Assembly (NCBI GenBank): GCA_902800965.1 | Contig: CADCGK010000012.1 | Span: 1-64,000, forward strand | Reading direction: 5' to 3' | DNA length: 64,000 nt | Source of the DNA: an uncultured Bacteroidia bacterium | GTDB taxonomy: Bacteria > Bacteroidota > Bacteroidia > Bacteroidales > F082 | Notes under the pieces: model-generated | The model's database searches: none | Seen by the model: the letters and a program-made list of their open reading frames with translations, nothing else | What the model was told of the DNA's origin: nothing | Made by a program: the position numbers and the translations under genes | Shown here: piece after piece, positions 22,328-30,117 of the stretch | How positions within the stretch are numbered: the first letter of the stretch is position 1 | Layout: each line of letters begins with the position of its first letter

Positions 22328-22364
22328 TATCCGACCATTGTCTTTACTTCACCAACGAAAAAAA

Positions 22365-22396
22365 CCCCACTGGGACAAGCCCAGTGGGGAAAAACA
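22365..22396. terminator. Bidirectional terminator between the PHP gene and rpmF
   Basis: A perfect 10-bp stem, CCCCACTGGG with CCCAGTGGGG and a 5-nt loop, is flanked by A-rich and T-rich runs on both sides, so it can stop transcription from either direction. Confidence 0.85.
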
Positions 22397-22421
22397 ATAT
22401 AAAGATTATGAAAAAAATCCG

Positions 22422-22607
22422 TTATTGCTTGGCTGCCATGACGAGCTTTCCTTTGTAATAAAGGTCGCCGTCAACATAATATGCTCTGTGATAGACGTGC
22501 ATGGTGCCAGTCACTGGGCAAACTGCCATTGTAGGGACTTCAGCCTTGTAGTGAGTTCTTCTCTTTGCGCCTCTGGTGTGAGACTGTCTGCGTTTAGGAT
22601 GTGCCAT
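22422..22607 (-). CDS. rpmF: 50S ribosomal protein L32
   Basis: The 61-residue protein begins MAHPKRRQSHTRGAKRR, the conserved bL32 N-terminus, and contains a CPVTG segment. It belongs to the large ribosomal subunit. It lies 33 bp downstream of the DUF177 gene, the usual partner of rpmF in bacteria, and ends before a strong terminator. Confidence 0.96.
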   Translation of the reverse strand: MAHPKRRQSHTRGAKRRTHYKAEVPTMAVCPVTGTMHVYHRAYYVDGDLYYKGKLVMAAKQ

Positions 22608-22640
22608 TTTACTTTTATTTTAAAATGTTAATACCGTTTG

Positions 22641-23165
22641 TTAATTATCTTCAATCTTGACATCCTTCAAAGCCGCCCACCGCGGATCCGTTTCGACTTC
22701 AATCTCCTCCGAGGGTTCCTCATCGTGAGAAAGCAGTGCCAGCACTTGCGGATTACATTCACCTTCGGGATGAACGCGGTGCATTGGTATCGACAGGATG
22801 ATATATTCATAAACCAAAGAACTGATGTCGTATGCGTGCTCCTCAGCAGGCACTACGACCACGTCGTCTGATTCCTCGACTTCTTCGGCGCCGAACTTGA
22901 TGTAGAACACCTGTTCGCTCTGGATCGGGATGAAAAACTCGTCAGCGCAGCGGTCGCATGGAACCTCCACCTTGCCTTCGATGTGGAAGTTCAGCGTCAT
23001 CATCAACTCCTCCCTTACCACTTCAAGATCCACGCTCACCGCGCCATGCTTCACCTCGGAATAGTCCAGGTCGGCAAAGAAGTCGTCCTTGATGTCGAAC
23101 TTGAAGTTGTGGACGCCAAGGGCGAGGCCGCTGACAGGGATCAAGAATTCGTTTTCCTTTTCCAT
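22641..23165 (-). CDS. DUF177 (YceD-like) domain protein
   Basis: The 174-residue protein contains the DUF177 zinc-like block CDRCADEFFIPI near the middle and an acidic C-terminus ending DPRWAALKDVK. YceD proteins are linked to 23S rRNA or ribosome biogenesis and are conserved directly upstream of rpmF, as here. I chose ATG 23165, which gives MEKENEF; an upstream in-frame codon at 23195 overlaps the promoter box. Confidence 0.88.
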   Translation of the reverse strand: MEKENEFLIPVSGLALGVHNFKFDIKDDFFADLDYSEVKHGAVSVDLEVVREELMMTLNFHIEGKVEVPCDRCADEFFIPIQSEQVFYIKFGAEEVEESDDVVVVPAEEHAYDISSLVYEYIILSIPMHRVHPEGECNPQVLALLSHDEEPSEEIEVETDPRWAALKDVKIEDN

Positions 23166-23184
23166 TTGCCTAAAAATCGGGCTG

Positions 23185-23192
23185 CAAAAATA
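23185..23192 (-). promoter_or_regulatory. -7 box TATTTTTG for DUF177-rpmF
   Basis: A TAnnTTTG match on the minus strand, 20 bp upstream of the DUF177 ATG. Confidence 0.6.
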
Positions 23193-23198
23193 CAAAAA

Positions 23199-24827
23199 TT
23201 ATATTGAATGAGAACTAATTTCTGATTTTTTTTCTGAGGACAATACCTCCAAGGCTTTTTGAAGCACATCATCCATCTTCCGGTAGATCGGATAGAAGCC
23301 TTCGTCGTCAAAGAGATCACGGGCAATGTAGGCTTTCAATAAGATGTTGGCCTCCTCACGTGCCACCTGTTTTTCCTTCTCGTTTCCTTTCAAGCCTTTT
23401 TTCTCCGCCCGAAGGGTCATTTCCTTGAACATGGCGTCGGTAACATGAAACGACCTGTCGAAATCGGCTACATTCTTATACCGTGCCAACTCCTGACGAT
23501 GTGTGTCGCAATAATCAAAGGCATATTGATACAAGAATCCGAGGTTCACCATCTTGTTGAAATAATACTCCGTGCTATCGTTGACCAGTGGAACATACAC
23601 ATCAGGCATGATGCCTCCTCCTCCATAAACGACCTTGCCCTTAGGCGTGTAGTATTTTAACGAATCTGCAAAATGAATGCTGTCGGCGGAGAACAACTCG
23701 CCATTCTCATAACGGTCGTATGACTCCAATAGATAGTCTTCTTTCTTACCCGTAAAAGGTTTTTGGATACAACGTCCAGTAGGTGTGTAGTATTTCGCTA
23801 CCGTAAGGCGGATGGCTGATTTGTCGCTGAGCATGATCTGCTCCTGCACCAACCCCTTGCCAAATGAACGGCGGCCAATGATGGTACCGCGGTCATGATC
23901 CTGAAGAGCACCTGCCACAATTTCGCTGGCGCTGGCCGACTCACCATCAATCAGCACCGCCACGGGCATATTTTCAAGAAGGCCTTTCCTGCGGGCAAAG
24001 AAAGCCTGTTTCGGTCTGACACGACCTTCAGTAAACACCACCAGACTGCCTTTCGGAAGGAACTCGTCAGCAATATCAACCGCCTCGTTGAGGTAGCCGC
24101 CGCCGTTGCCACGAAGGTCGAAGATCAACTGCTTCATCCCGGCATCCTTCAGTTTTTTGGCAGCAACGACAAACTCTTGATGTGTCGTGGCAGAGAACTT
24201 GCTCAACTTGATGTAACCCGTCTCGCCATCAAGCATGTAGGCGATATCAACACTATAGGTAGGGATGACATCACGGGTGATGGTGAATTCCTGCAGCCCT
24301 TCGACGCCTCTACGGTAGTTCTTCACTTTGACCTTGGTCCCCTTGGGACCTTTGAGCATCCGCATCACCCCCTCATTCTTAATTTTAACGCCTGCGATAA
24401 GCGAGTCGTCCACATACACGATGCGGTCACCCGCCATGATGCCGACTTTTTCCGATGGGCCTCCTTTGATGGTATTGACAATGGCCACGGTGTCTTCAAC
24501 GATACGGAACTGCACGCCGATACCTTCAAAACCGCCCAGCAACGGGTCGTTGACCGTATTGAATTCTTCTAAAGAGATATACTGGCTGTGTGGGTCGAGC
24601 TCATCCATCATGGCGACGATGGCTTCCTCCTCAAGTTTCGACTCCTTGATGGTGTCAACATATACATTATTAATATAATACATCACCTCGTCGAACTTGC
24701 TCGCGGCGATGACTTGAGGACGCTTTTTCAGGTAGATGTTCTCAGTGACAACACTCACGAAAAAGCCGATAAACAATCCCAAAACCACCATCCATAGGAT
24801 GGGGCTAATGTTTTTATTACGACCCAT
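23199..24827 (-). CDS. S41 family C-terminal processing peptidase with PDZ domain
   Basis: The 542-residue periplasmic serine protease has an N-terminal membrane anchor (near 11-28), a PDZ domain (IGVQF...VGIMAGDRIVYVDD) and the S41 catalytic blocks: DLRGNGGGYLNEA, Ser in GESASASEIVAGAL and Lys in RRSFGKGLVQ. Such enzymes trim envelope proteins or peptidoglycan hydrolases. Last gene of the kinase-sprE-bactofilin-fabD cluster, 17 bp after fabD. Confidence 0.93.
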   Translation of the reverse strand: MGRNKNISPILWMVVLGLFIGFFVSVVTENIYLKKRPQVIAASKFDEVMYYINNVYVDTIKESKLEEEAIVAMMDELDPHSQYISLEEFNTVNDPLLGGFEGIGVQFRIVEDTVAIVNTIKGGPSEKVGIMAGDRIVYVDDSLIAGVKIKNEGVMRMLKGPKGTKVKVKNYRRGVEGLQEFTITRDVIPTYSVDIAYMLDGETGYIKLSKFSATTHQEFVVAAKKLKDAGMKQLIFDLRGNGGGYLNEAVDIADEFLPKGSLVVFTEGRVRPKQAFFARRKGLLENMPVAVLIDGESASASEIVAGALQDHDRGTIIGRRSFGKGLVQEQIMLSDKSAIRLTVAKYYTPTGRCIQKPFTGKKEDYLLESYDRYENGELFSADSIHFADSLKYYTPKGKVVYGGGGIMPDVYVPLVNDSTEYYFNKMVNLGFLYQYAFDYCDTHRQELARYKNVADFDRSFHVTDAMFKEMTLRAEKKGLKGNEKEKQVAREEANILLKAYIARDLFDDEGFYPIYRKMDDVLQKALEVLSSEKKSEISSHSI

Positions 24828-24844
24828 CTTGATCGGTTATTAGG

Positions 24845-25744
24845 TCATTCAGCAGGTTTCTCGATGGAAGCGCTCGACAAGTCGAGGTTGCGGTCCACCT
24901 TCTTGAAAAGGCCTTGCAGTACGGTACCGGGGCCGACCTCCACCACTCTGTTAAGGCCGTTGGCGATCATGTTCTGCATGGTCTGTGTCCAGCACACAGG
25001 CGATGTGAGCTGTGCAATCAGATTCTTCTTGATGATTTCAGGATCCGTAACGGACTGACCGGTGACGTTTTGATAGATCGGGCAGATACCGAGGTTGAAC
25101 TTGGTAGCGTTGATGGCTTCAGCCAATTCCACACGGGCCGGTTCCATCAGTGGACTGTGGAAAGCGCCGCCCACCTTCAGCGGGATCACCCTCTTGGCAC
25201 CGGCTTCCTGAAGTTTCTCGGAAGCCTTAGCCACACCTTCCACCGTTCCTGAAATGACAATTTGTCCAGGTGAATTGTAATTTGCAGGGACAACAATGGT
25301 ATCGTGGATAGAGGCACAGACACTTTCAACAACGTTATCTTCCATGCCGATGACAGCGGCCATGGTGCCTGGCTGGAGCTCGCAGGCTTTCTGCATGGCG
25401 TTGGCACGTTTGGCAACCAAACGGAGACCATCTTCGAAGGTCAACACCTTGTTGGCAACCAAAGCGGAGAACTCACCAAGTGAATGACCAGCGACCATAT
25501 TGGGTTGAAAATCCTCAAGGATGGTGGCAAGAATGACAGAATGAAGGAAAATGGCGGGTTGGGTGACCTTCGTCTGACGCAGATCTTCATCTGTGCCGTC
25601 GAACATCAAATCCGTAATCTTAAACTCTAAAATCTTGTTGGCTTTATGGAACATGTCTTTAGCTTTCGACGAATGGTCGAAAAGATCCTTTCCCATACCA
25701 ACATATTGGGCTCCCTGACCAGGGAAAACAAATGCATTTATCAT
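24845..25744 (-). CDS. fabD: Malonyl-CoA:acyl carrier protein transacylase
   Basis: The 299-residue enzyme loads malonyl groups on ACP for fatty-acid synthesis. Motifs are FVFPGQGAQYVGMG at 4-17, the nucleophile GHSLGEFSA near 88-96 and GGAFHSPLM near 195-203. I chose ATG 25744 because FabD proteins begin with this segment. It sits 16 bp after the bactofilin gene, in an operon with envelope and secretion genes. Confidence 0.95.
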   Translation of the reverse strand: MINAFVFPGQGAQYVGMGKDLFDHSSKAKDMFHKANKILEFKITDLMFDGTDEDLRQTKVTQPAIFLHSVILATILEDFQPNMVAGHSLGEFSALVANKVLTFEDGLRLVAKRANAMQKACELQPGTMAAVIGMEDNVVESVCASIHDTIVVPANYNSPGQIVISGTVEGVAKASEKLQEAGAKRVIPLKVGGAFHSPLMEPARVELAEAINATKFNLGICPIYQNVTGQSVTDPEIIKKNLIAQLTSPVCWTQTMQNMIANGLNRVVEVGPGTVLQGLFKKVDRNLDLSSASIEKPAE

Positions 25745-25760
25745 AAAAAATAACTTTTCC

Positions 25761-26114
25761 TTATTTGGTCTGTTGTTGAACGGTCGGTTGTGACATTTGG
25801 CACTTGCCGGTGAAGACGGCACCTACTTCGATGAAGAGTTGTTTGGTCATCATGTCGATTTCAACTTTCGAAGTGGCTTTGAGTGAGGTGAGTTCCTCAC
25901 ACTTCAGAACTCCTTTGACCATTCCCGAGATTTCGGCTTGCTTACAAGTCAGATCACCCTCAATAACACCTGTCTGACCGACAACGATTTTACCGTTTGA
26001 TTTCAGAGATCCGATGAGATGTCCATCGACTCTGATATCACCGCTGGATTCAATGTCTCCTTTGATGACGGTACCTTTACCAATTAGATTTCTTACTGGA
26101 GATTCAATAGCCAT
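25761..26114 (-). CDS. Bactofilin
   Basis: The 117-residue polymer-forming cytoskeletal protein is a right-handed beta-helix. The repeated G-x-h-x-G-D/h pattern is visible (GKGTVIKGDI, VDGHLIGSL, GQTGVIEGDL, GMVKGVL). Bactofilins self-assemble without nucleotide and help place cell-wall or secretion machinery. It starts 7 bp after sprE, which suggests co-expression with the gliding/type IX lipoprotein. An alternative ATG at 26138 overlaps the sprE stop. Confidence 0.9.
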   Translation of the reverse strand: MAIESPVRNLIGKGTVIKGDIESSGDIRVDGHLIGSLKSNGKIVVGQTGVIEGDLTCKQAEISGMVKGVLKCEELTSLKATSKVEIDMMTKQLFIEVGAVFTGKCQMSQPTVQQQTK

Positions 26115-26121
26115 AGTTATA

Positions 26122-28773
26122 TTATTTTGAAAATTCATCTAAAAATGCTTTATATTCATCCAGTTTCTTTTCTTTGAAGAGAACTGGGTAATTCTTAATA
26201 GAAACAGGCAACACAGAATAACTGGTCTTGTCCATGCCGCCGAAGATATAATCCGTCAGGAACATGGAAGTGATATAGTCCTTTGCTTCCTTTTCATTTT
26301 CAAAAGAGCTGATGGAAACCAGCATCTGTTCGTTGAACACCATGCTCTTAATCTCAAATTCCTTGAAACGGTAGTCTTTCTTGTTAAAGTCGGAGACACG
26401 TACTTTCAAAGGTTCCACACGGATGGTCTTCGGGTTAAAGACGATGACCACTAGATGCTGGGTGTTGGGTTCATAGACGTAAGGTGATTTAGGCTTCTTT
26501 GTCTCATCGGGATTCTTACCCTCAACAACATCTCTCAAATCTAAACCGAGATGATATTCTTCGTTGACATCCTGCAGAAGCGTTGTGGCATAGGTATGGA
26601 TACTGCTGTTTGGATAATTCTTGACCACTCTCAACAATGCGTAAGCCATAGAGTCAACAGTCTCAAGACGTCCACGTGCCACAGCATCCAATAAAGCAAA
26701 GCGAGGAGCTAGCGCCGTATCGGTGGCATACAGCTCAAGGGCTCGCTCAGCATTCATCCTCACACGGTAATATTGTCCCTGTTGATAAGCGTCGTATGTC
26801 CTTGAATAAAGATCAGAAGCCTGTTTCGACTCTTCTTCCAACTTTTTATAATAATTGGGGTCAAGGATGAAGCTGGCGTAGCTTGATTCCGGATATTTAC
26901 TCAGGATACGGCTCTTGTAGTCGTCGGCTTTCTCCTTGTCACTTAAGTCATTGTACATCTTGTACAAGGCATACCAAGCAGGAAGCTCGTTTTTGTTGCC
27001 AGGATAATGGGTGTCGAGCCTCTCATACGCCTCTATGGAGCGGGGATAATCGGAAAGGCGGTCCAGATAGATAAAACCAACATTATACAAAGCGCCTGAG
27101 ATCTGCAAGTGTGCCTGCTGTTTTTGTTCATCTGTAAACGGAAGCGACTGCAGGTAATATCCCCTATCGTGATCAGTAAGCGCTTTATCCGTCTTATCAC
27201 TTTCCTCTTCTTCTTTTCCGGAATCGCTAAAGTCATCGCCAAAGGCCACACTACCGATATTGCGTTTGTCGGTAAGGCGCCAGTTATCTTCGAGTTTACG
27301 CATACCCCATTTCTTGGTAAAATCGCCGAAGCCATTGCCCAAAGTCGTCGGGTTGTAGAAATACCAGGTACCTGAAGATTTGGTGTCGTCTATCTGCACT
27401 ACTGTTGAACCGATGCTGCTGCCCATAAGAGCGAGTTGTTCTTCGTATTGTTGTCTCTCCTTTTCAATGCGCTCATTTTCGATTACTTGAGCGATAATCT
27501 TATCAATCAAGGCATTTCTGCTGACAGAATCCATATTGGCAACTCTCAACAGGCTGTCTTGGTCGCGGATTATCGTCAAGTTACCGACAAGGTCGTTGAG
27601 AGTAAGGGAGATGTTGCGGATGCTGTCGTATCCCGGATAGGCATCCTTATCCATTGCCGTAACAGCTGTGTCGTAATATGCTTGGGCCAACTCATAGTTG
27701 TTGCGGTCGAAAAGGATGGAGGCAACCTTCAAGGATGAGTTGGCGCGTTGGACACGGTTGGTCTTGGCGTTGGCCACTGATTCGCGATAGAAGCCTATTG
27801 CCTTGTTGACATCACCTTCTCGCATAGCCAACTCCGCCATCGCGAAATAAATACGGTCGATGTATTCCTCATTCTTCCTGTCGTCAAGCATGCGGTTGAG
27901 CATCTTGTACAGCTCTTTGGCATTGCCTGCGGAGCCCATCCTCGCCATGTTCATCTTAGATTCGAAGAGCATCTCATAAGGAGGATTCTTCTTCGAGACC
28001 CTCTTAAACCATTCTGTGGCATGTTTGGCATCGTCCAACTCCATGTAAATCTGACCCAGGATAAACATCACCCTAAGGCGCATGTCGCGGTCCTTCGTCG
28101 CCATCATACCCGTCTTGAGATAACTGATAGCATGGCGATAATCCTTGGTGGCGATATAGTAATCGGCTACGGTTAGGTCAAAATTTCGGACCAACTCCTT
28201 GGGAAGTTTTTTTCTTCCTGCCATCTTGCTTTGAAGCAGTTCTATGATGGCAATGGCCTTGGAATATTGCTTTGTCTCAATATAAGTCTTGACAAGCCAT
28301 AGATTGGCCACCAAGGCAATGTCATTATAGCTGAATTCGGTAGTGACAAAATCGAAAGTGCGCTTGGCAGGAATGTAATCTTGCTTGTAGAAGTGAGCTT
28401 TACCCATCACGAGATAGGCATCGTCGATCCATTTCACGCGTTCCTTGCCATTGAACTTCATGGAGTGCTTTTGAACACAGATGGAGGTTTTCTGCAGTGC
28501 ACGGTCCATCTGAGAATTCAGGCTCATGGCATCGTTCTTAGTGCCATAGTTATAAACCCTTAACACCTTGGAATAGTCATCCTTTACGTTTCTTTTCAGC
28601 TGCTGGTCTCCTTCCATTAAGCTGTATTCACCATTCCAAAAGACATTATAATGACTGGTGAGGTTATGGTAGGCTCGTCGAGTGATAGTGTTTCTCTTAG
28701 TGGAGCAACTTCCCAACAACACCAAAGCCGTGGCAAAAGCAAAAATGACTAATATGGATTTCTTTCTTAACAC
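26122..28773 (-). CDS. sprE: Type IX secretion/gliding TPR lipoprotein SprE (PorW)
   Basis: The 883-residue lipoprotein has lipobox LVLLGSC near residue 22 and many TPR-like helical repeats through residues 100-650. The N-terminal signature RAYHNLTSHYNVFWNGE is characteristic of SprE/PorW, required for type IX secretion and gliding. The last part (residues ~770-880) is a small alpha/beta domain. The start is GTG at 28773. It lies 12 bp after the Ser/Thr kinase gene and 7 bp before bactofilin. Confidence 0.92.
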   Translation of the reverse strand: MLRKKSILVIFAFATALVLLGSCSTKRNTITRRAYHNLTSHYNVFWNGEYSLMEGDQQLKRNVKDDYSKVLRVYNYGTKNDAMSLNSQMDRALQKTSICVQKHSMKFNGKERVKWIDDAYLVMGKAHFYKQDYIPAKRTFDFVTTEFSYNDIALVANLWLVKTYIETKQYSKAIAIIELLQSKMAGRKKLPKELVRNFDLTVADYYIATKDYRHAISYLKTGMMATKDRDMRLRVMFILGQIYMELDDAKHATEWFKRVSKKNPPYEMLFESKMNMARMGSAGNAKELYKMLNRMLDDRKNEEYIDRIYFAMAELAMREGDVNKAIGFYRESVANAKTNRVQRANSSLKVASILFDRNNYELAQAYYDTAVTAMDKDAYPGYDSIRNISLTLNDLVGNLTIIRDQDSLLRVANMDSVSRNALIDKIIAQVIENERIEKERQQYEEQLALMGSSIGSTVVQIDDTKSSGTWYFYNPTTLGNGFGDFTKKWGMRKLEDNWRLTDKRNIGSVAFGDDFSDSGKEEEESDKTDKALTDHDRGYYLQSLPFTDEQKQQAHLQISGALYNVGFIYLDRLSDYPRSIEAYERLDTHYPGNKNELPAWYALYKMYNDLSDKEKADDYKSRILSKYPESSYASFILDPNYYKKLEEESKQASDLYSRTYDAYQQGQYYRVRMNAERALELYATDTALAPRFALLDAVARGRLETVDSMAYALLRVVKNYPNSSIHTYATTLLQDVNEEYHLGLDLRDVVEGKNPDETKKPKSPYVYEPNTQHLVVIVFNPKTIRVEPLKVRVSDFNKKDYRFKEFEIKSMVFNEQMLVSISSFENEKEAKDYITSMFLTDYIFGGMDKTSYSVLPVSIKNYPVLFKEKKLDEYKAFLDEFSK

Positions 28774-28785
28774 TTGAAATTCGAT

Positions 28786-29982
28786 TTAATGGGTTTTTTG
28801 ATACCATTGATTGGCTAAGACCAACATCAGAGAGTCGGAAGGTTCAGTGACGCTGGTTCTCATCTTCACTGCGATGCTGTCGGTGGCTTGGCGGAACTCC
28901 GTCATCAGCAAGGCGTCGTAATCGTGCTGGCGGCTGGTGACGATGGCTTGTTTTTGTTTTTCCAAGGCGAGCGATGCGACCTGACGCAAACTGTCCATAT
29001 CCATGAAAGGAGCCAGCTGCTGGCTGAATCTGACACTGTCGGCCTTCCAAGCTTCTGGCAAACCTAAAGCTTCTGTCAAAGAAACCAACTTGTATTTCTC
29101 ACAAAGAGCGTTTGTTTCACCGTTGATCTTATCCATCTCGTGACTGAAGTCGACGATGAGACGCTCGGCTTTCTCGGTCCTTGTTTTTTCTATGATCTTC
29201 GGGACATAGATGTAGGCCGCAATGCCAAGTGCAACCAAGACAAGCAGGAATAGAATGATTTTGAATAACGAATAGCCTTTGGTGATGACAGACTTCACAT
29301 CCGAGATGCTGTCAAAGCGCTGCTCCCTAGAAAACTGGGTGCAGTGGGTGGCTACGCTGGAGAACTGGCTCAGCATGTTGCGCTCGCCGATGAATTCGAT
29401 GATCTTGCCTAACGAATAGACATCGGAACGCGGATCGGCTTCTTCACCCTTGATGAGCTCGGGAGCTATGAACTCGTTTTCCTTGATCAGCAGCTCACGA
29501 TCGGTCTTGTATTCCGTCTCCGGAAGCCCGATGTCGATGATCTTGGCACGGGAATCGGCGGCAGTGACAATGATGTTCTCGGGTTTGAGATCACAATGAA
29601 TGATACCCCGCTGGTGCATGTAGTTCAGACCGTCACAAAGGTCAACCAGCACACTCTTGATCTGTTTCTCGTTCAGCGTACCCACTCGCACATGTTCGGC
29701 GAGCGACTTGCCGTCGATATATTCCAAAACGATGCAGTCGCCAATTCCCTCGATGTTTTCAAAGCCAATGGCCTTGCGGATGAACTTATACTCGAGTTCA
29801 CTGGTCAGCTCGTATTCTTTTTTCAAGTTTTCCTTGCATTCAGGATCGTCGGCAACCTCTGCTTTCAACGCTTTGAGGATCACCTTCCTGCCGTTGTAGT
29901 TGGCGGTAAACAGCCTGCTGTTGCCATGCACGGAGGCATAGAACGGCTTGATGTTCGTGAAGTCCTTAATAGTATCAGACAT
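28786..29982 (-). CDS. Membrane-anchored eukaryotic-like Ser/Thr protein kinase
   Basis: The 398-residue protein has a compact kinase domain. The ATP-anchoring Lys is K37 in KVILKALK, the catalytic loop is HCDLKPENI (129-137), the magnesium loop is DIG (150-152) instead of DFG, and the activation segment ends FIAPELIKGE. No canonical glycine-rich loop is visible. A single transmembrane helix (near 237-257) is followed by a ~140-residue helical region that would be periplasmic. First gene of an operon with sprE, bactofilin, fabD and an S41 protease; a role in controlling envelope secretion is inferred from this context only. Confidence 0.88.
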   Translation of the reverse strand: MSDTIKDFTNIKPFYASVHGNSRLFTANYNGRKVILKALKAEVADDPECKENLKKEYELTSELEYKFIRKAIGFENIEGIGDCIVLEYIDGKSLAEHVRVGTLNEKQIKSVLVDLCDGLNYMHQRGIIHCDLKPENIIVTAADSRAKIIDIGLPETEYKTDRELLIKENEFIAPELIKGEEADPRSDVYSLGKIIEFIGERNMLSQFSSVATHCTQFSREQRFDSISDVKSVITKGYSLFKIILFLLVLVALGIAAYIYVPKIIEKTRTEKAERLIVDFSHEMDKINGETNALCEKYKLVSLTEALGLPEAWKADSVRFSQQLAPFMDMDSLRQVASLALEKQKQAIVTSRQHDYDALLMTEFRQATDSIAVKMRTSVTEPSDSLMLVLANQWYQKTH

Positions 29983-30004
29983 TTTTCAATAATGTATTTG
30001 GGAG

Positions 30005-30012
30005 CAAAGATA
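30005..30012 (-). promoter_or_regulatory. -7 box TATCTTTG for the kinase-sprE operon
   Basis: An exact TAnnTTTG match, 23 bp upstream of the kinase ATG, in the divergent spacer with pheT. Confidence 0.65.
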
Positions 30013-30083
30013 CGGCTTTTTTCCCAACTATTTATGAAAATGCATGAAATAATATTTTTATGTGACATTTTGTCAGATTTTCG

Positions 30084-30091
30084 TATATTTG
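30084..30091 (+). promoter_or_regulatory. -7 box TATATTTG for pheT
   Basis: An exact TAnnTTTG match 26 bp upstream of the pheT ATG at 30118. Confidence 0.65.
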
Positions 30092-30117
30092 CCGCCCAAT
30101 TAAAAATAAAAAATAGA

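Noticed and set aside
29596-30117. N-terminal extension of PheT by 174 codons.
   Set aside because: This stretch is antisense to the kinase gene and includes the pheT promoter box. PheT proteins start at MKISYNWL.
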